Assembly: GCA_017507805.1 (NCBI GenBank) | Contig: JAFWAC010000023.1 | Location: forward strand, 1 to 58,145 | Reading direction: 5' to 3' | From: Clostridia bacterium | Lineage (GTDB): Bacteria; Bacillota; Clostridia; Oscillospirales; Acutalibacteraceae | Length of the DNA stretch: 58,145 nt | Shown here: one piece after another, positions 51,153 to 58,145 of the stretch | Layout: every line of letters starts with the position of its first letter | Numbering within the stretch: the stretch's first letter is position 1 | The notes under the pieces: generated by a model | The model's database searches: none | What the model saw: the letters and a program-made list of their open reading frames with translations, nothing else | Told to the model about the DNA's origin: nothing | Translations under genes and position numbers: made by a program

Positions 51153-52419
51153 TCCGAGAAAGATTGCTGTTACAGCTCTGCTTAAAATTTATCGGGACAG
51201 TGCATATTCAAACCTTGCTCTCGGCAGTATTTTAAAGGAATATGAGCTGTCTGTAGCAGATAAGGCTTTGGTTTCGGCTTTGGTTTACGGTGTTCTTGAC
51301 AGATGCAAAGCATTGGATTATGTGCTTTCCCGTTTTATGAAAACACCGATTGAAAAAACTGCCCCTTTTACCCTTAATGTTTTAAGGACTGCCCTTTATC
51401 AAATAATGTTTATGGATAAAATTCCCGAAAGCGCCGCCGTTAATGAGGCTGTGAAGCTTGTTAAAAATTCCAGGGAAGCAAGAAATGCAGGCTTTGTTAA
51501 TGGGGTTTTGCGCTCGATTTTAAGGAGTGACACGCTTTTGCCCGAGGGCTTTTCGGCTGAAGCCTTGAGTGTGAGATTTTCCTGCCCCGAATGGATGGTA
51601 AATAGCTTTTTAGGGGATTACGGCTGTGATACAGCGGTTGCTCTTTTAGAGGAAAGCTTAAAGCCTGCCCCATTTACGGTGAGGGTGAATACCCTTAAAA
51701 CAGATACAAAAGCTTTAAAAGCTGAGCTTTCAGGGTTGGGAATTACCTGCAAATCGGGAGAGAATGAAGCCTCTCTTGTGATAGAAAAGGGTATGGATAT
51801 AGCCGATAACAGATTTTATAAAGAGGGCTTTTTCTATGCACAGGACTTAGCCTCCCAAAAAGCTGTTGCGGCACTTTCTCCAAAGCCCGGAGAACGGATG
51901 CTCGATATGTGCGCCGCCCCCGGAGGAAAAAGCTTTACGGCGGCTATGTTGATGGAAAACCGTGGTGAAATTATTGCCTGCGATTTGTACGAGGCGCGTG
52001 TCGGGCTTATAGCACAGTCTGCCAAAAGATTAGGGCTTCGGATAATTAAGCCTGCTGTGAATGATGCCACAGTGTTTAATGAAGCCTTGGGCGAGTTTGA
52101 CTGTGTTTTGTGCGATGTTCCCTGTTCGGGATTGGGGGTTATCCGCCGCAAGCCCGAAATAAAATATAAAGGTGAGCAGGATTTTTCCGAGCTTGCGGAT
52201 ATACAGTACCGCATACTTTGCAACGCAGTAAGGTATCTTAAGCCGGGCGGGAGAATACTTTACTCAACCTGCACACTGCGCAAAGCGGAAAACGAGCTGA
52301 TTGCGGAACGCTTTTTAAAGGAGCACGGTGAATTTTGTAAGGTGAATGAAAAGACACTTATGCCGCATATTGATAAAACAGACGGTTTTTACTATGCCCT
52401 GTTTCAGCTCAAAAACTAA
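51145..52419 (+). CDS. rsmB: 16S rRNA (cytosine-967-C5)-methyltransferase
   Basis: The product is about 424 residues: an N-terminal NusB-like RNA-binding domain (about 1-135), then a SAM methyltransferase domain with DMCAAPGGKS, CDVPCSGLGVIRRKPEIK (catalytic Cys) and ILYSTCTL. ATG 51145 is chosen because it begins MANPRKIAVTALLKIY, like relatives; a GTG at 51130 lies nearer AAAGGA and cannot be excluded. Overlaps fmt by 8 bases. Confidence 0.93.
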   Translation: MANPRKIAVTALLKIYRDSAYSNLALGSILKEYELSVADKALVSALVYGVLDRCKALDYVLSRFMKTPIEKTAPFTLNVLRTALYQIMFMDKIPESAAVNEAVKLVKNSREARNAGFVNGVLRSILRSDTLLPEGFSAEALSVRFSCPEWMVNSFLGDYGCDTAVALLEESLKPAPFTVRVNTLKTDTKALKAELSGLGITCKSGENEASLVIEKGMDIADNRFYKEGFFYAQDLASQKAVAALSPKPGERMLDMCAAPGGKSFTAAMLMENRGEIIACDLYEARVGLIAQSAKRLGLRIIKPAVNDATVFNEALGEFDCVLCDVPCSGLGVIRRKPEIKYKGEQDFSELADIQYRILCNAVRYLKPGGRILYSTCTLRKAENELIAERFLKEHGEFCKVNEKTLMPHIDKTDGFYYALFQLKN

Positions 52420-52436
52420 AAGGGGGAATTCCTTTT

Positions 52437-53483
52437 TTGGGTAAAACCGATATTAAGTCTATGACAGTGCCCGAGCTTGAGGAGCTGCTTTCGGGCTACG
52501 GTCAGCCGAGGTTTCGCGCGGGACAGCTTTTTAAATGGCTGCACTCCGGCGTTACCGATTTTGATGCTATGACCGATATGCCGCTAAAGCTCAGGGAGGC
52601 ATTAAAGGAAAACTGCTATATTGCCGATGTCACCGTTGCGCGCAGACTTCAGTCGGAGATAGACGGGACGGTCAAATATCTCTACCGCCTTAGTGACGGG
52701 GAGTATATAGAATCGGTGCTTATGAAATATGAGCATGGGTATACGGTCTGTATCTCCACTCAGGTGGGCTGTCGGATGGGCTGTAGCTTCTGTGCATCGG
52801 GCATTAACGGGCTCTGCCGTAATCTTACTCCATCAGAAATGCTTTCACAGATAATGGCGGCTGAAAGAGATAATAACATACGGGTATCCAATGTGGTTAT
52901 GATGGGTATGGGTGAGCCGCTTGATAACTTTGATAATTCGGTAAGATTTTTACAGCTTGTTTCAGACGATAAGGGTATGAATATAGGCTTGAGACATATT
53001 TCCCTTTCTACCTCAGGTGTGGTAAGCGGAATTGAAAAATTAGCCGAGTATAATTTCCCGATAACCCTTTCGGTTTCACTTCATGCCCCGAATGACGAAA
53101 TACGCAATTCGATGATGAAGGTCAACCGAAAATGGAATGTTGACACACTTTTAAAGGCTTGCAAGGCTTACCAAAGGGTAACAACAAGGCGTATTTCCTT
53201 TGAGTATGCTCTTATAGAGGGCGTCAATGACAGTGAAGCCTGTGCCAAGGAATTGGCAAAAAGGCTTAAGGGCATTATGTGCCACATAAATCTTATACCT
53301 GCAAATCCGGTAAAGGAAAATTCCTTTAAAAAGCCGGATAAAAATAAAATTCTTGCATTTAAGCAGCAACTTGTGTCTTTGGGGCTTAATGCCACCGTAA
53401 GGCGCACCTTGGGGGCAGATATCGATGCTTCCTGCGGTCAGTTGCGGCGCAGAGCAAAGGAGGTGGATGGCAGTGATAATTAA
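52437..53483 (+). CDS. rlmN: Dual-specificity RNA methyltransferase RlmN
   Basis: Radical SAM enzyme that methylates A2503 of 23S rRNA and A37 of some tRNAs. The 348-residue product has VGCRMGCSFCASG (Cys112, Cys116, Cys119) and the late Cys in ASCGQLRRR that forms the methyl carrier loop. TTG 52437 is the start, 10 bases after AGGGGG. It overlaps prpC by 11 bases. Confidence 0.95.
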   Translation: MGKTDIKSMTVPELEELLSGYGQPRFRAGQLFKWLHSGVTDFDAMTDMPLKLREALKENCYIADVTVARRLQSEIDGTVKYLYRLSDGEYIESVLMKYEHGYTVCISTQVGCRMGCSFCASGINGLCRNLTPSEMLSQIMAAERDNNIRVSNVVMMGMGEPLDNFDNSVRFLQLVSDDKGMNIGLRHISLSTSGVVSGIEKLAEYNFPITLSVSLHAPNDEIRNSMMKVNRKWNVDTLLKACKAYQRVTTRRISFEYALIEGVNDSEACAKELAKRLKGIMCHINLIPANPVKENSFKKPDKNKILAFKQQLVSLGLNATVRRTLGADIDASCGQLRRRAKEVDGSDN

Positions 53484-54213
53484 CAGTAAAACCGATATAG
53501 GGCTTGTCAGGAGCAGCAATCAGGACGCTTTTTTTGCCGCTGAGCTTGAGGGCGGCGCAGCATTTGCCGTTGTTTGTGACGGTATGGGAGGCGCAAATGC
53601 CGGAAATATAGCAAGTGAAACGGCTGTAAGGCTGATATCGGAATATGTAGTTCACTCCTTCCGTTTGGGGATGGATTCTTTTGAGGCTGAAAAGCTTCTG
53701 AAAAATGCGATTACAAGCGCCAATATCGAGATATACGGTATGGCTCAGAAGGACCCCGAATTGAACGGAATGGGCACCACTGCCGTAACCGCGCTTGTCG
53801 AGGGTGACAGGGCGGTAATAGTTCATGTGGGTGACAGCAGAGCATACATTGCAGGAAAAGAGCTTGCTCAGCTTACCCGCGACCATTCGGTAGTTCAATC
53901 TTTGTTGGAAAGCGGTAAAATTACTCCGGAGGACGCTAAAAGCCATCCGAGAAAAAATGTTATCACAAGAGCCTTGGGTGCTGAGCAGGAGGTCATATCT
54001 GACGGCACAGAGGTAACCTTGAAGGAGGGCGAAAGCCTGCTGCTTTGCACGGACGGTTTAAGTGGCTTTGCAGAGCCGTCAGAAATTCTTGGTGCGATTA
54101 ATATTGAGGATAAGGCGGCGGCTGTAGAGGAGCTTGTGCGCATTGCAAAATCCAACGGCGGCGGCGACAATATTACGGTTGTCCTGCTCGGTCTGTCAGA
54201 AAGGAAAGGGTAA
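53473..54213 (+). CDS. prpC: PP2C-family protein phosphatase
   Basis: Partner phosphatase of PrkC, about 246 residues. It has DIGLVRSSNQDAF, VVCDGMGGANAGNIAS, IVHVGDSRAYI, LTRDHSVV, and GGGDNITVVLL, the metal-coordinating motifs. GTG 53473 is preferred, 9 bases after AAAGGAGG; the ATG at 53467 is only 3 bases from it. It is followed by prkC after 3 bases. Confidence 0.94.
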   Translation: MIINSKTDIGLVRSSNQDAFFAAELEGGAAFAVVCDGMGGANAGNIASETAVRLISEYVVHSFRLGMDSFEAEKLLKNAITSANIEIYGMAQKDPELNGMGTTAVTALVEGDRAVIVHVGDSRAYIAGKELAQLTRDHSVVQSLLESGKITPEDAKSHPRKNVITRALGAEQEVISDGTEVTLKEGESLLLCTDGLSGFAEPSEILGAINIEDKAAAVEELVRIAKSNGGGDNITVVLLGLSERKG

Positions 54214-54216
54214 TTT

Positions 54217-56190
54217 ATGGATAAGTATGTAGGTAAGCGTCTGGACGGACGGTATGAAATACAGGAAATTATCGGCGTTGGCGGTATGGCGGTTGTCTAT
54301 AAAGCAAGGGACAATCAGGAAAACCGTACCGTTGCGGTTAAAATTCTCAAGGAGGAGTTTGTCTCCAATGAGGAATTTTTGCGCCGCTTTAAAAATGAGT
54401 CAAAGGCGATTGCAATGCTCTCTCATCCGAACATTGTAAAGGTTTATGATGTAAGCTTTGGTGACCTCATTCAGTATATAGTAATGGAATATATTGAGGG
54501 TATAACCCTTAAGGAGTTTATCGAGCGCGAGGGTAGCCTGCGCTGGAAGGATGCAGTTCACTTTACCATCCAGATACTTAAAGGGCTTCAGCACGCGCAC
54601 GACAAGGGTATTGTTCACCGCGATGTTAAGCCTCAGAACATAATGGTGCTTTCGGACGGAACAATAAAGGTTACCGATTTCGGAATTGCACGCTTTGCCA
54701 GAAGCGATCAACGCACAATAACCGATAAGGCAATCGGCTCTGTTCATTATATAAGCCCCGAACAGGCAAGGGGTGAGAATACCGATGAAAAGGCTGATAT
54801 ATACTCGGTTGGCGTGATGCTTTACGAAATGCTTACGGGTAAGCTGCCCTTCCAGGCGGAAAGCGCCGTTTCGGTTGCTATTATGCAGCTTCAGCGCGAT
54901 CCCCAGCTCCCCACCGAAATAAACGGCTCCATTCCCTTGGGGCTTGAGCAGATAACCATGCACGCAATGCAGAAAACACCCGAAAGGCGTTATCAGTCTG
55001 CGGCAGAAATGCTTTGCGACTTAAATCAGTTCAGAAAGGACCCGTCACTCACCTTTGAGTACCGCTATTTTGTGGATAATTCCCCCACAAAGTTTGTCGG
55101 AGATATCGGCACTGCTTCTGTGGCGGAGGAGCCCGAAACCGATAACAAGGAAAAGAGCAGTATAATCCCGATTTTGGCAGGAATTGCCGTAACACTTATT
55201 ATTGCGATAATCGTTTTGGGTGTGCTTTTCATTCCCAAGCTTTTCTCAGGCACAGGTGAGGAGATTGCCTGCCCGAAGTTTATCGGTCAGAAATATGAGG
55301 ATATTATGGGCAATTCCGAATATACCTCCAATTTCGTTTTCGAGCCTAAATGGGACACCAACGAGGACTATGCCTACGGTTATGTTTATGAGCAATCCGA
55401 AACAGTGGGCGAAAAGCTTAAAAAGGATGCCAAAATCACCCTTTATATCAGTATGGGACAGTCAACCAAAAAGGTACCCGATGTTTACGGTAAAACCGAG
55501 TCTGCCGCCGTTTCGGAGCTTAAATCCAACGGCTTTACAACGGTTATTTCCGAAATGCCGAGCGAGGATGTGGAGGCAGGACTTGTTGTTAAGACCGAGC
55601 CGCAACGCACCGAGGTTGTAAGTGAGGGCGCACAGATAACGGTTTATATAAGCTCGGGTAAGCCCACCAAGAATGTAAGCGTTCCCGATGTTGTGGGTAT
55701 GACTAAGGAGGCTGCCGAATCACGCCTTAGTGACGAAAAGCTTGTGAGTGAGGTTGAGGAGATTAATATCACCTCGGACGAAAAGTATTATCCCATCGGC
55801 TATGTTGTAAAGCAGGAGCCGACAGACGGCTCTGCCCAGGTGCCGGAGGGAACAACGGTTAAAATTTATGTCTGTGCAGGCTATCAGTATGATGTGACGG
55901 TTGACCTTCCGTCCGATCTGGCAAAGGGCATTTATAAAATCACCCTTTGGGAGGGCGGCACAATGATTGATGACGGTGATACAATCGACAGCGCCAAGCT
56001 TTCGTCATATACCTTTAAAAAGATGGTTTCCAAGGAGCTTGATATTAATCTGACGGTTAAAATTGCCGATAAGGATAACAATCAGTATGACCTGTTTGAT
56101 ATTTCGGTTAATAATAAAACCGGCAGGGTAAGCGAAACCTACAGCTATGAGGAATATCCTACTTCCGGTAGCGGTGACGCCGGTTTATGA
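54217..56190 (+). CDS. prkC: Ser/Thr kinase with PASTA domains
   Basis: The 657-residue protein has a kinase domain (GVGGMAVVYKA, Lys42 in VAVKIL, VHRDVKPQN with Asp136, TDFGIARF at 153-160), a linker, one membrane segment (about 310-333, IIPILAGIAVTLIIAIIVLG), then three extracellular PASTA repeats (starts near ACPKFIGQKYEDI, VPDVYGKTESAAV and VPDVVGMTKEAAE) and a beta-rich C-terminal domain of about 90 residues. PASTA kinases sense wall fragments and control growth and spore germination in Bacillus. The first repeat is divergent. Next to its phosphatase as usual. Confidence 0.95.
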   Translation: MDKYVGKRLDGRYEIQEIIGVGGMAVVYKARDNQENRTVAVKILKEEFVSNEEFLRRFKNESKAIAMLSHPNIVKVYDVSFGDLIQYIVMEYIEGITLKEFIEREGSLRWKDAVHFTIQILKGLQHAHDKGIVHRDVKPQNIMVLSDGTIKVTDFGIARFARSDQRTITDKAIGSVHYISPEQARGENTDEKADIYSVGVMLYEMLTGKLPFQAESAVSVAIMQLQRDPQLPTEINGSIPLGLEQITMHAMQKTPERRYQSAAEMLCDLNQFRKDPSLTFEYRYFVDNSPTKFVGDIGTASVAEEPETDNKEKSSIIPILAGIAVTLIIAIIVLGVLFIPKLFSGTGEEIACPKFIGQKYEDIMGNSEYTSNFVFEPKWDTNEDYAYGYVYEQSETVGEKLKKDAKITLYISMGQSTKKVPDVYGKTESAAVSELKSNGFTTVISEMPSEDVEAGLVVKTEPQRTEVVSEGAQITVYISSGKPTKNVSVPDVVGMTKEAAESRLSDEKLVSEVEEINITSDEKYYPIGYVVKQEPTDGSAQVPEGTTVKIYVCAGYQYDVTVDLPSDLAKGIYKITLWEGGTMIDDGDTIDSAKLSSYTFKKMVSKELDINLTVKIADKDNNQYDLFDISVNNKTGRVSETYSYEEYPTSGSGDAGL

Positions 56191-57080
56191 ACGGAATAAT
56201 TATTAAAGCACTGTCCGGCTTTTACTATGTAAGCTGTGACGGGCAGACCTATGAATGTAAAGCAAGGGGAAGCTTCCGCAAAAGCGGGGTTTCCCCTTTG
56301 GTCGGGGATAGGGTTGAGTTTGAAATTACGGATGACGACAAGGGTGTAGTAAATGAAATACTGCCCCGAAAAAACTGTATTTCCCGTCCGCCTGTTGCTA
56401 ATATTGATAAGCTTTTCATAATATCAGCCTTTGCTTCCCCTGCACCGAATACTCTGCTTATCGACAAAATGACGGTTATTGCCGAGCATAACGGCATAGA
56501 GCCGATTATTGTCTTTAATAAATGTGATATGGGCAGCTTTGCCGAGTGGGAGTGTATCTACAAAAAGTCAGGCTTCAGGGTTTATACCGTATCTGCTGAT
56601 AGCGGTGAGGGTATAGAGGCGCTTGAAGCTGAGCTTGAAAACAGTGTCAGCGCTTTTACGGGTAATTCGGGCGTGGGAAAATCAAGCCTTTTAAACCGTC
56701 TTTTCGGTAGTGATATAATTTTGACGGGCGAGGTGAGCGAGAAGCTGGGACGCGGCAGACACACTACCCGCCACACCGAAATTTACCGCCTGCCCTGCGG
56801 CGGCTTTGTTGCCGACACTCCGGGCTTTTCCTCCCTTGAATTGGAGACCGATGACTACACTGTAAAGGAAAATCTACCGTTTTATTTCAGGGAATTTTCT
56901 GAAATTTCCGATAACTGCCGCTTTTCAACCTGTACCCATACGGGAGAGAAGGGCTGTGCTGTTACAGAGGCTGTGGCTTCGGGCAAAATTGCCGAAAGCC
57001 GCCACAGCTCATATTGCGAGTTATTTGCCCAAATGAAGGATTTAAAGCCGTGGGAGGGTAAAAAACGCAAAAATCGGTAA
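56187..57080 (+). CDS. rsgA: Ribosome small subunit GTPase RsgA
   Basis: Circularly permuted GTPase of 297 residues that helps 30S maturation. An N-terminal OB fold is followed by permuted G motifs (FNKCD, then FTGNSGVGKSSLLNRL, then ADTPGFS) and a C-terminal zinc knuckle (CRFSTCTHTGEKGCAV). Its ATG overlaps the prkC stop (ATGA). Confidence 0.95.
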   Translation: MNGIIIKALSGFYYVSCDGQTYECKARGSFRKSGVSPLVGDRVEFEITDDDKGVVNEILPRKNCISRPPVANIDKLFIISAFASPAPNTLLIDKMTVIAEHNGIEPIIVFNKCDMGSFAEWECIYKKSGFRVYTVSADSGEGIEALEAELENSVSAFTGNSGVGKSSLLNRLFGSDIILTGEVSEKLGRGRHTTRHTEIYRLPCGGFVADTPGFSSLELETDDYTVKENLPFYFREFSEISDNCRFSTCTHTGEKGCAVTEAVASGKIAESRHSSYCELFAQMKDLKPWEGKKRKNR

Positions 57081-57135
57081 CATTTTTCCTGTTTCCTTAT
57101 ATACTGATAATGTAGGTAGGTAAGGAGGAAACACT

Positions 57136-57285
57136 ATGAGAAAGCGTTGCAATTTTAACAAGGGAATTTTGGCATTGACCTTTGCCTGCGGTTTACTTAT
57201 AAGCTGTTTCTGCCCACCGAGATTTTTGGTTGCTGTTCTGGCAATCTGGGTTATAATACTCGGACTTTCCTGCAGCAGATATTAA
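57136..57285 (+). CDS. 49-residue hydrophobic protein
   Basis: The frame MRKRCNFNKGILALTFACGL continues through FCPPRFLVAVLAIW and ends LSCSRY. AAGGAGGAAACACT precedes the ATG. Two hydrophobic segments and Cys/Pro at the turn suggest a small membrane hairpin. It lies between rsgA and the SpoVM-like gene, so a sporulation link is plausible but unproven. Not a family I can name. Confidence 0.7.
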   Translation: MRKRCNFNKGILALTFACGLLISCFCPPRFLVAVLAIWVIILGLSCSRY

Positions 57286-57298
57286 CGGAGGTACGGTT

Positions 57299-57385
57299 AT
57301 GAAGGTAGTATTGTTCAAAAGCCCGAAATTTTTAAGCGGAATTTTGCGTGTGATATTCGGTATTAAAAAGCAGAGCGTGCAATAA
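57299..57385 (+). CDS. spoVM: Stage V sporulation protein SpoVM-like peptide
   Basis: The 28-residue product MKVVLFKSPKFLSGILRVIF then GIKKQSVQ aligns with Bacillus SpoVM (26 residues) at K-PKFL-GI-R and the following G, the amphipathic helix that senses convex membrane on the forespore. CGGAGGTACGGTT lies before the ATG. The place after rsgA matches Bacillus apart from missing rpe and thiN. It is far below usual gene-calling size. Confidence 0.8.
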   Translation: MKVVLFKSPKFLSGILRVIFGIKKQSVQ

Positions 57386-57418
57386 CCGCACCGCCCTCGC
57401 TACATAAAGCATTAAAAC

Positions 57419-57701
57419 AGGCTGTCTCATTAAAGGCTTTTTGCACAACCCCTGCCTCCCTCTGACGAGGGTGCGGGTGTCCTGTGGACACCTCTGCGTA
57501 AGCAGAAGCACCGACCGAGCCGGCAGGCAAGACGGTGGCACGGCGTAGCCGTGACGGAGGGAGAGAAAAGGTGAAGTTTTTACAATTAGTATAGTTTTTC
57601 TCTCCCTCAGTCTCGTTTCACTCGACAGCTCCCTCGTCAGAGGGAGCCGAGGGCGAAGCTTCTCCGGCAATTTGTGCATTTTGACCTTAGTGAGACAGCC
57701 T
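57419..57701. mobile_element. Inverted-repeat element of about 283 bp
   Basis: Ends AGGCTGTCTCA (57419-57429) and TGAGACAGCCT (57691-57701) are perfect inverse copies, with imperfect matching continuing inward to TTGCACAA / TTGTGCA. Inside is a further inverted repeat built on CCCTCTGACGAGGG and CCCTCGTCAGAGGG. No protein is convincingly encoded. It resembles repeats I recall from gut Ruminococcaceae; that is recollection, not a search. Confidence 0.75.
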
Positions 57702-57720
57702 TTTTTATGTTAAAAAAAGC

Positions 57721-57764
57721 TTGACTTTTTGTGGTCTATTAAGTATAATTATATTGTGGACCAC
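57721..57764 (+). promoter_or_regulatory. Promoter with inverted operator for RHH gene
   Basis: TTGACT (57721-57726), 17-base spacer, TATAAT (57744-57749). GTGGTC (57731) and GACCAC (57759) flank the -10 as an inverted pair, and GTGGACCAC is itself a palindrome. A good site for the ribbon-helix-helix product just downstream. Confidence 0.7.
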
Positions 57765-57781
57765 GAAAAGGAGGTGTTAAA

Positions 57782-57952
57782 GTGTCTCCACGGACAGGCA
57801 GACCAAAGATTGATAACCCCAAGGATATGATTGTTAAAGTTCGTTTTGACAAGGTTTTGCATAGCAAATTATTGGCTTATTGCGAGGAAAATTCAATAAC
57901 ACGAACAGAAGCTATCAGAAAAGCGGTTTTAAATCTTTTGTCTGAAAAATAA
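57782..57952 (+). CDS. Ribbon-helix-helix (CopG/Arc-like) DNA-binding protein
   Basis: The 56-residue product starts at GTG 57782 after AAAGGAGGTGTTAAA: VSPRTGRPKIDNPKDMIVKV and RFDKVLHSKLLAYCEENSI, then TRTEAIRKAVLNLL. A strand of alternate residues plus two helices is typical of RHH repressors, which often act as antitoxins or plasmid-type regulators. A palindromic promoter suggests autorepression. The truncated gene after it might be the partner, though a terminator-like hairpin lies between. Confidence 0.8.
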   Translation: MSPRTGRPKIDNPKDMIVKVRFDKVLHSKLLAYCEENSITRTEAIRKAVLNLLSEK

Positions 57953-58001
57953 AAAGAGACTGCCGGATAAAAAGGTTAGGCACCTCCGACAGTCCACAAA
58001 C

Positions 58002-58077
58002 AAAACACACAAGCAAAGATTACTTGCGGTAAATCTATTATACCTCATTGTTAAGCTTTCTGCAAGTGTGTTTTTAT
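58002..58077 (+). terminator. Terminator-like hairpin after RHH gene
   Basis: AAACACAC (58003-58010) with GTGTGTTT (58067-58074) followed by TTATT; the loop is long. A separate stem, GACTGCCGGA with TCCGACAGTC, lies at about 57959-57995. Confidence 0.5.
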
Positions 58078-58091
58078 TGGAGGTATAAAAA

Positions 58092-58145
58092 ATGTATAAA
58101 GCAAACACAAAAATGATTGACCGAATATGGGAAATCACGGACAAG
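58092..58145 (+). CDS. Unidentified gene, truncated by right edge
   Basis: ATG 58092 after GGAGGTATAAAAA opens a frame of 18 residues, MYKANTKMIDRIWEITDK, to the edge. The ribosome site is strong. Too short to assign. Confidence 0.5.
   Translation, partial: MYKANTKMIDRIWEITDK

Noticed and set aside
57332-57679. 115-codon minus frame in the 283-bp element
   Set aside because: It is composed mainly of the inverted repeats, has low-complexity Arg/Leu content and no ribosome site.

Overview
The window looks like chromosomal DNA of a spore-forming gut-type Clostridia bacterium, probably of the Ruminococcaceae/Oscillospiraceae type. The grounds are classic Firmicutes promoters (TTGACA, 17 bp, TATAAT), frequent TTG and GTG starts behind strong GGAGG sites, a SPOCS-LysM spore protein, a SpoVM-like peptide, YtvI- and RemA-type proteins, and a yicC-remA-gmk-rpoZ-priA-def-fmt-rsmB-rlmN-prpC-prkC-rsgA-spoVM cluster in Bacillus-like order. 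No phage region, CRISPR array or intact transposase was seen. The taxonomy is inference from gene content.

Layout: 1-6973 holds three glycosidase genes in a row, a GH20-like hexosaminidase cut by the left edge and two GH101/GH129-like paralogs with C-terminal discoidin (CBM32-like) domains; a role in host glycan or mucin use is likely. 7518-11626 is a MarR regulator with a heterodimeric ABC exporter. 11699-13231 is a SPOCS-LysM protein whose ribosome binding site lies inside a long hairpin. 13440-16467 (minus) is hom-lysC-DUF4364. 16629-21427 has a YtvI-like permease, a DUF3343 protein with a cysteine desulfurase-like enzyme, and cdaA-cdaR for c-di-AMP. 21912-25348 is dinB, an LCP-family ligase and an iron alcohol dehydrogenase. 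25553-29780 has an AraC regulator, a lysine riboswitch controlling dapA-lysA, and ung. 29840-35209 has an orphan MazF-like toxin, rplM-rpsI, typA, an exonuclease and a radical SAM enzyme. 35229-38813 has an MBL hydrolase, a phosphohexomutase with a 42-residue membrane protein, a MecA-like adaptor and rpe. 39016-41609 is an iron uptake operon feoA-feoB with a Cys-rich membrane protein, behind a palindrome-rich promoter. 41640-42430 is a REP-type palindrome pair around a lipoprotein gene, with the tail of a REP-associated transposase. Then come tRNA-Leu, a Gfo/Idh/MocA oxidoreductase divergent from a second AraC regulator, and from 45354 the long housekeeping cluster. The right end has an inverted-repeat element of about 280 bp, a ribbon-helix-helix repressor and the start of one more gene.

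The most interesting signals are outside the genes: (i) a small element with 14-15 bp terminal inverted repeats in two good copies and two decayed ones, one good copy carrying a second palindromic element nested inside it; (ii) five intergenic hairpins sharing an AATGCGG/CCGCATT stem base with different, mostly compensated upper stems, three of them beside a copy of that element; (iii) exact 29-bp REP palindromes in inverted orientation beside a transposase remnant; (iv) related GTTAGC-type palindromes at both the marR and feo promoters; (v) the SPOCS leader hairpin. No wholly new protein system was identified; the repeat assembly is the best candidate for undescribed biology here.
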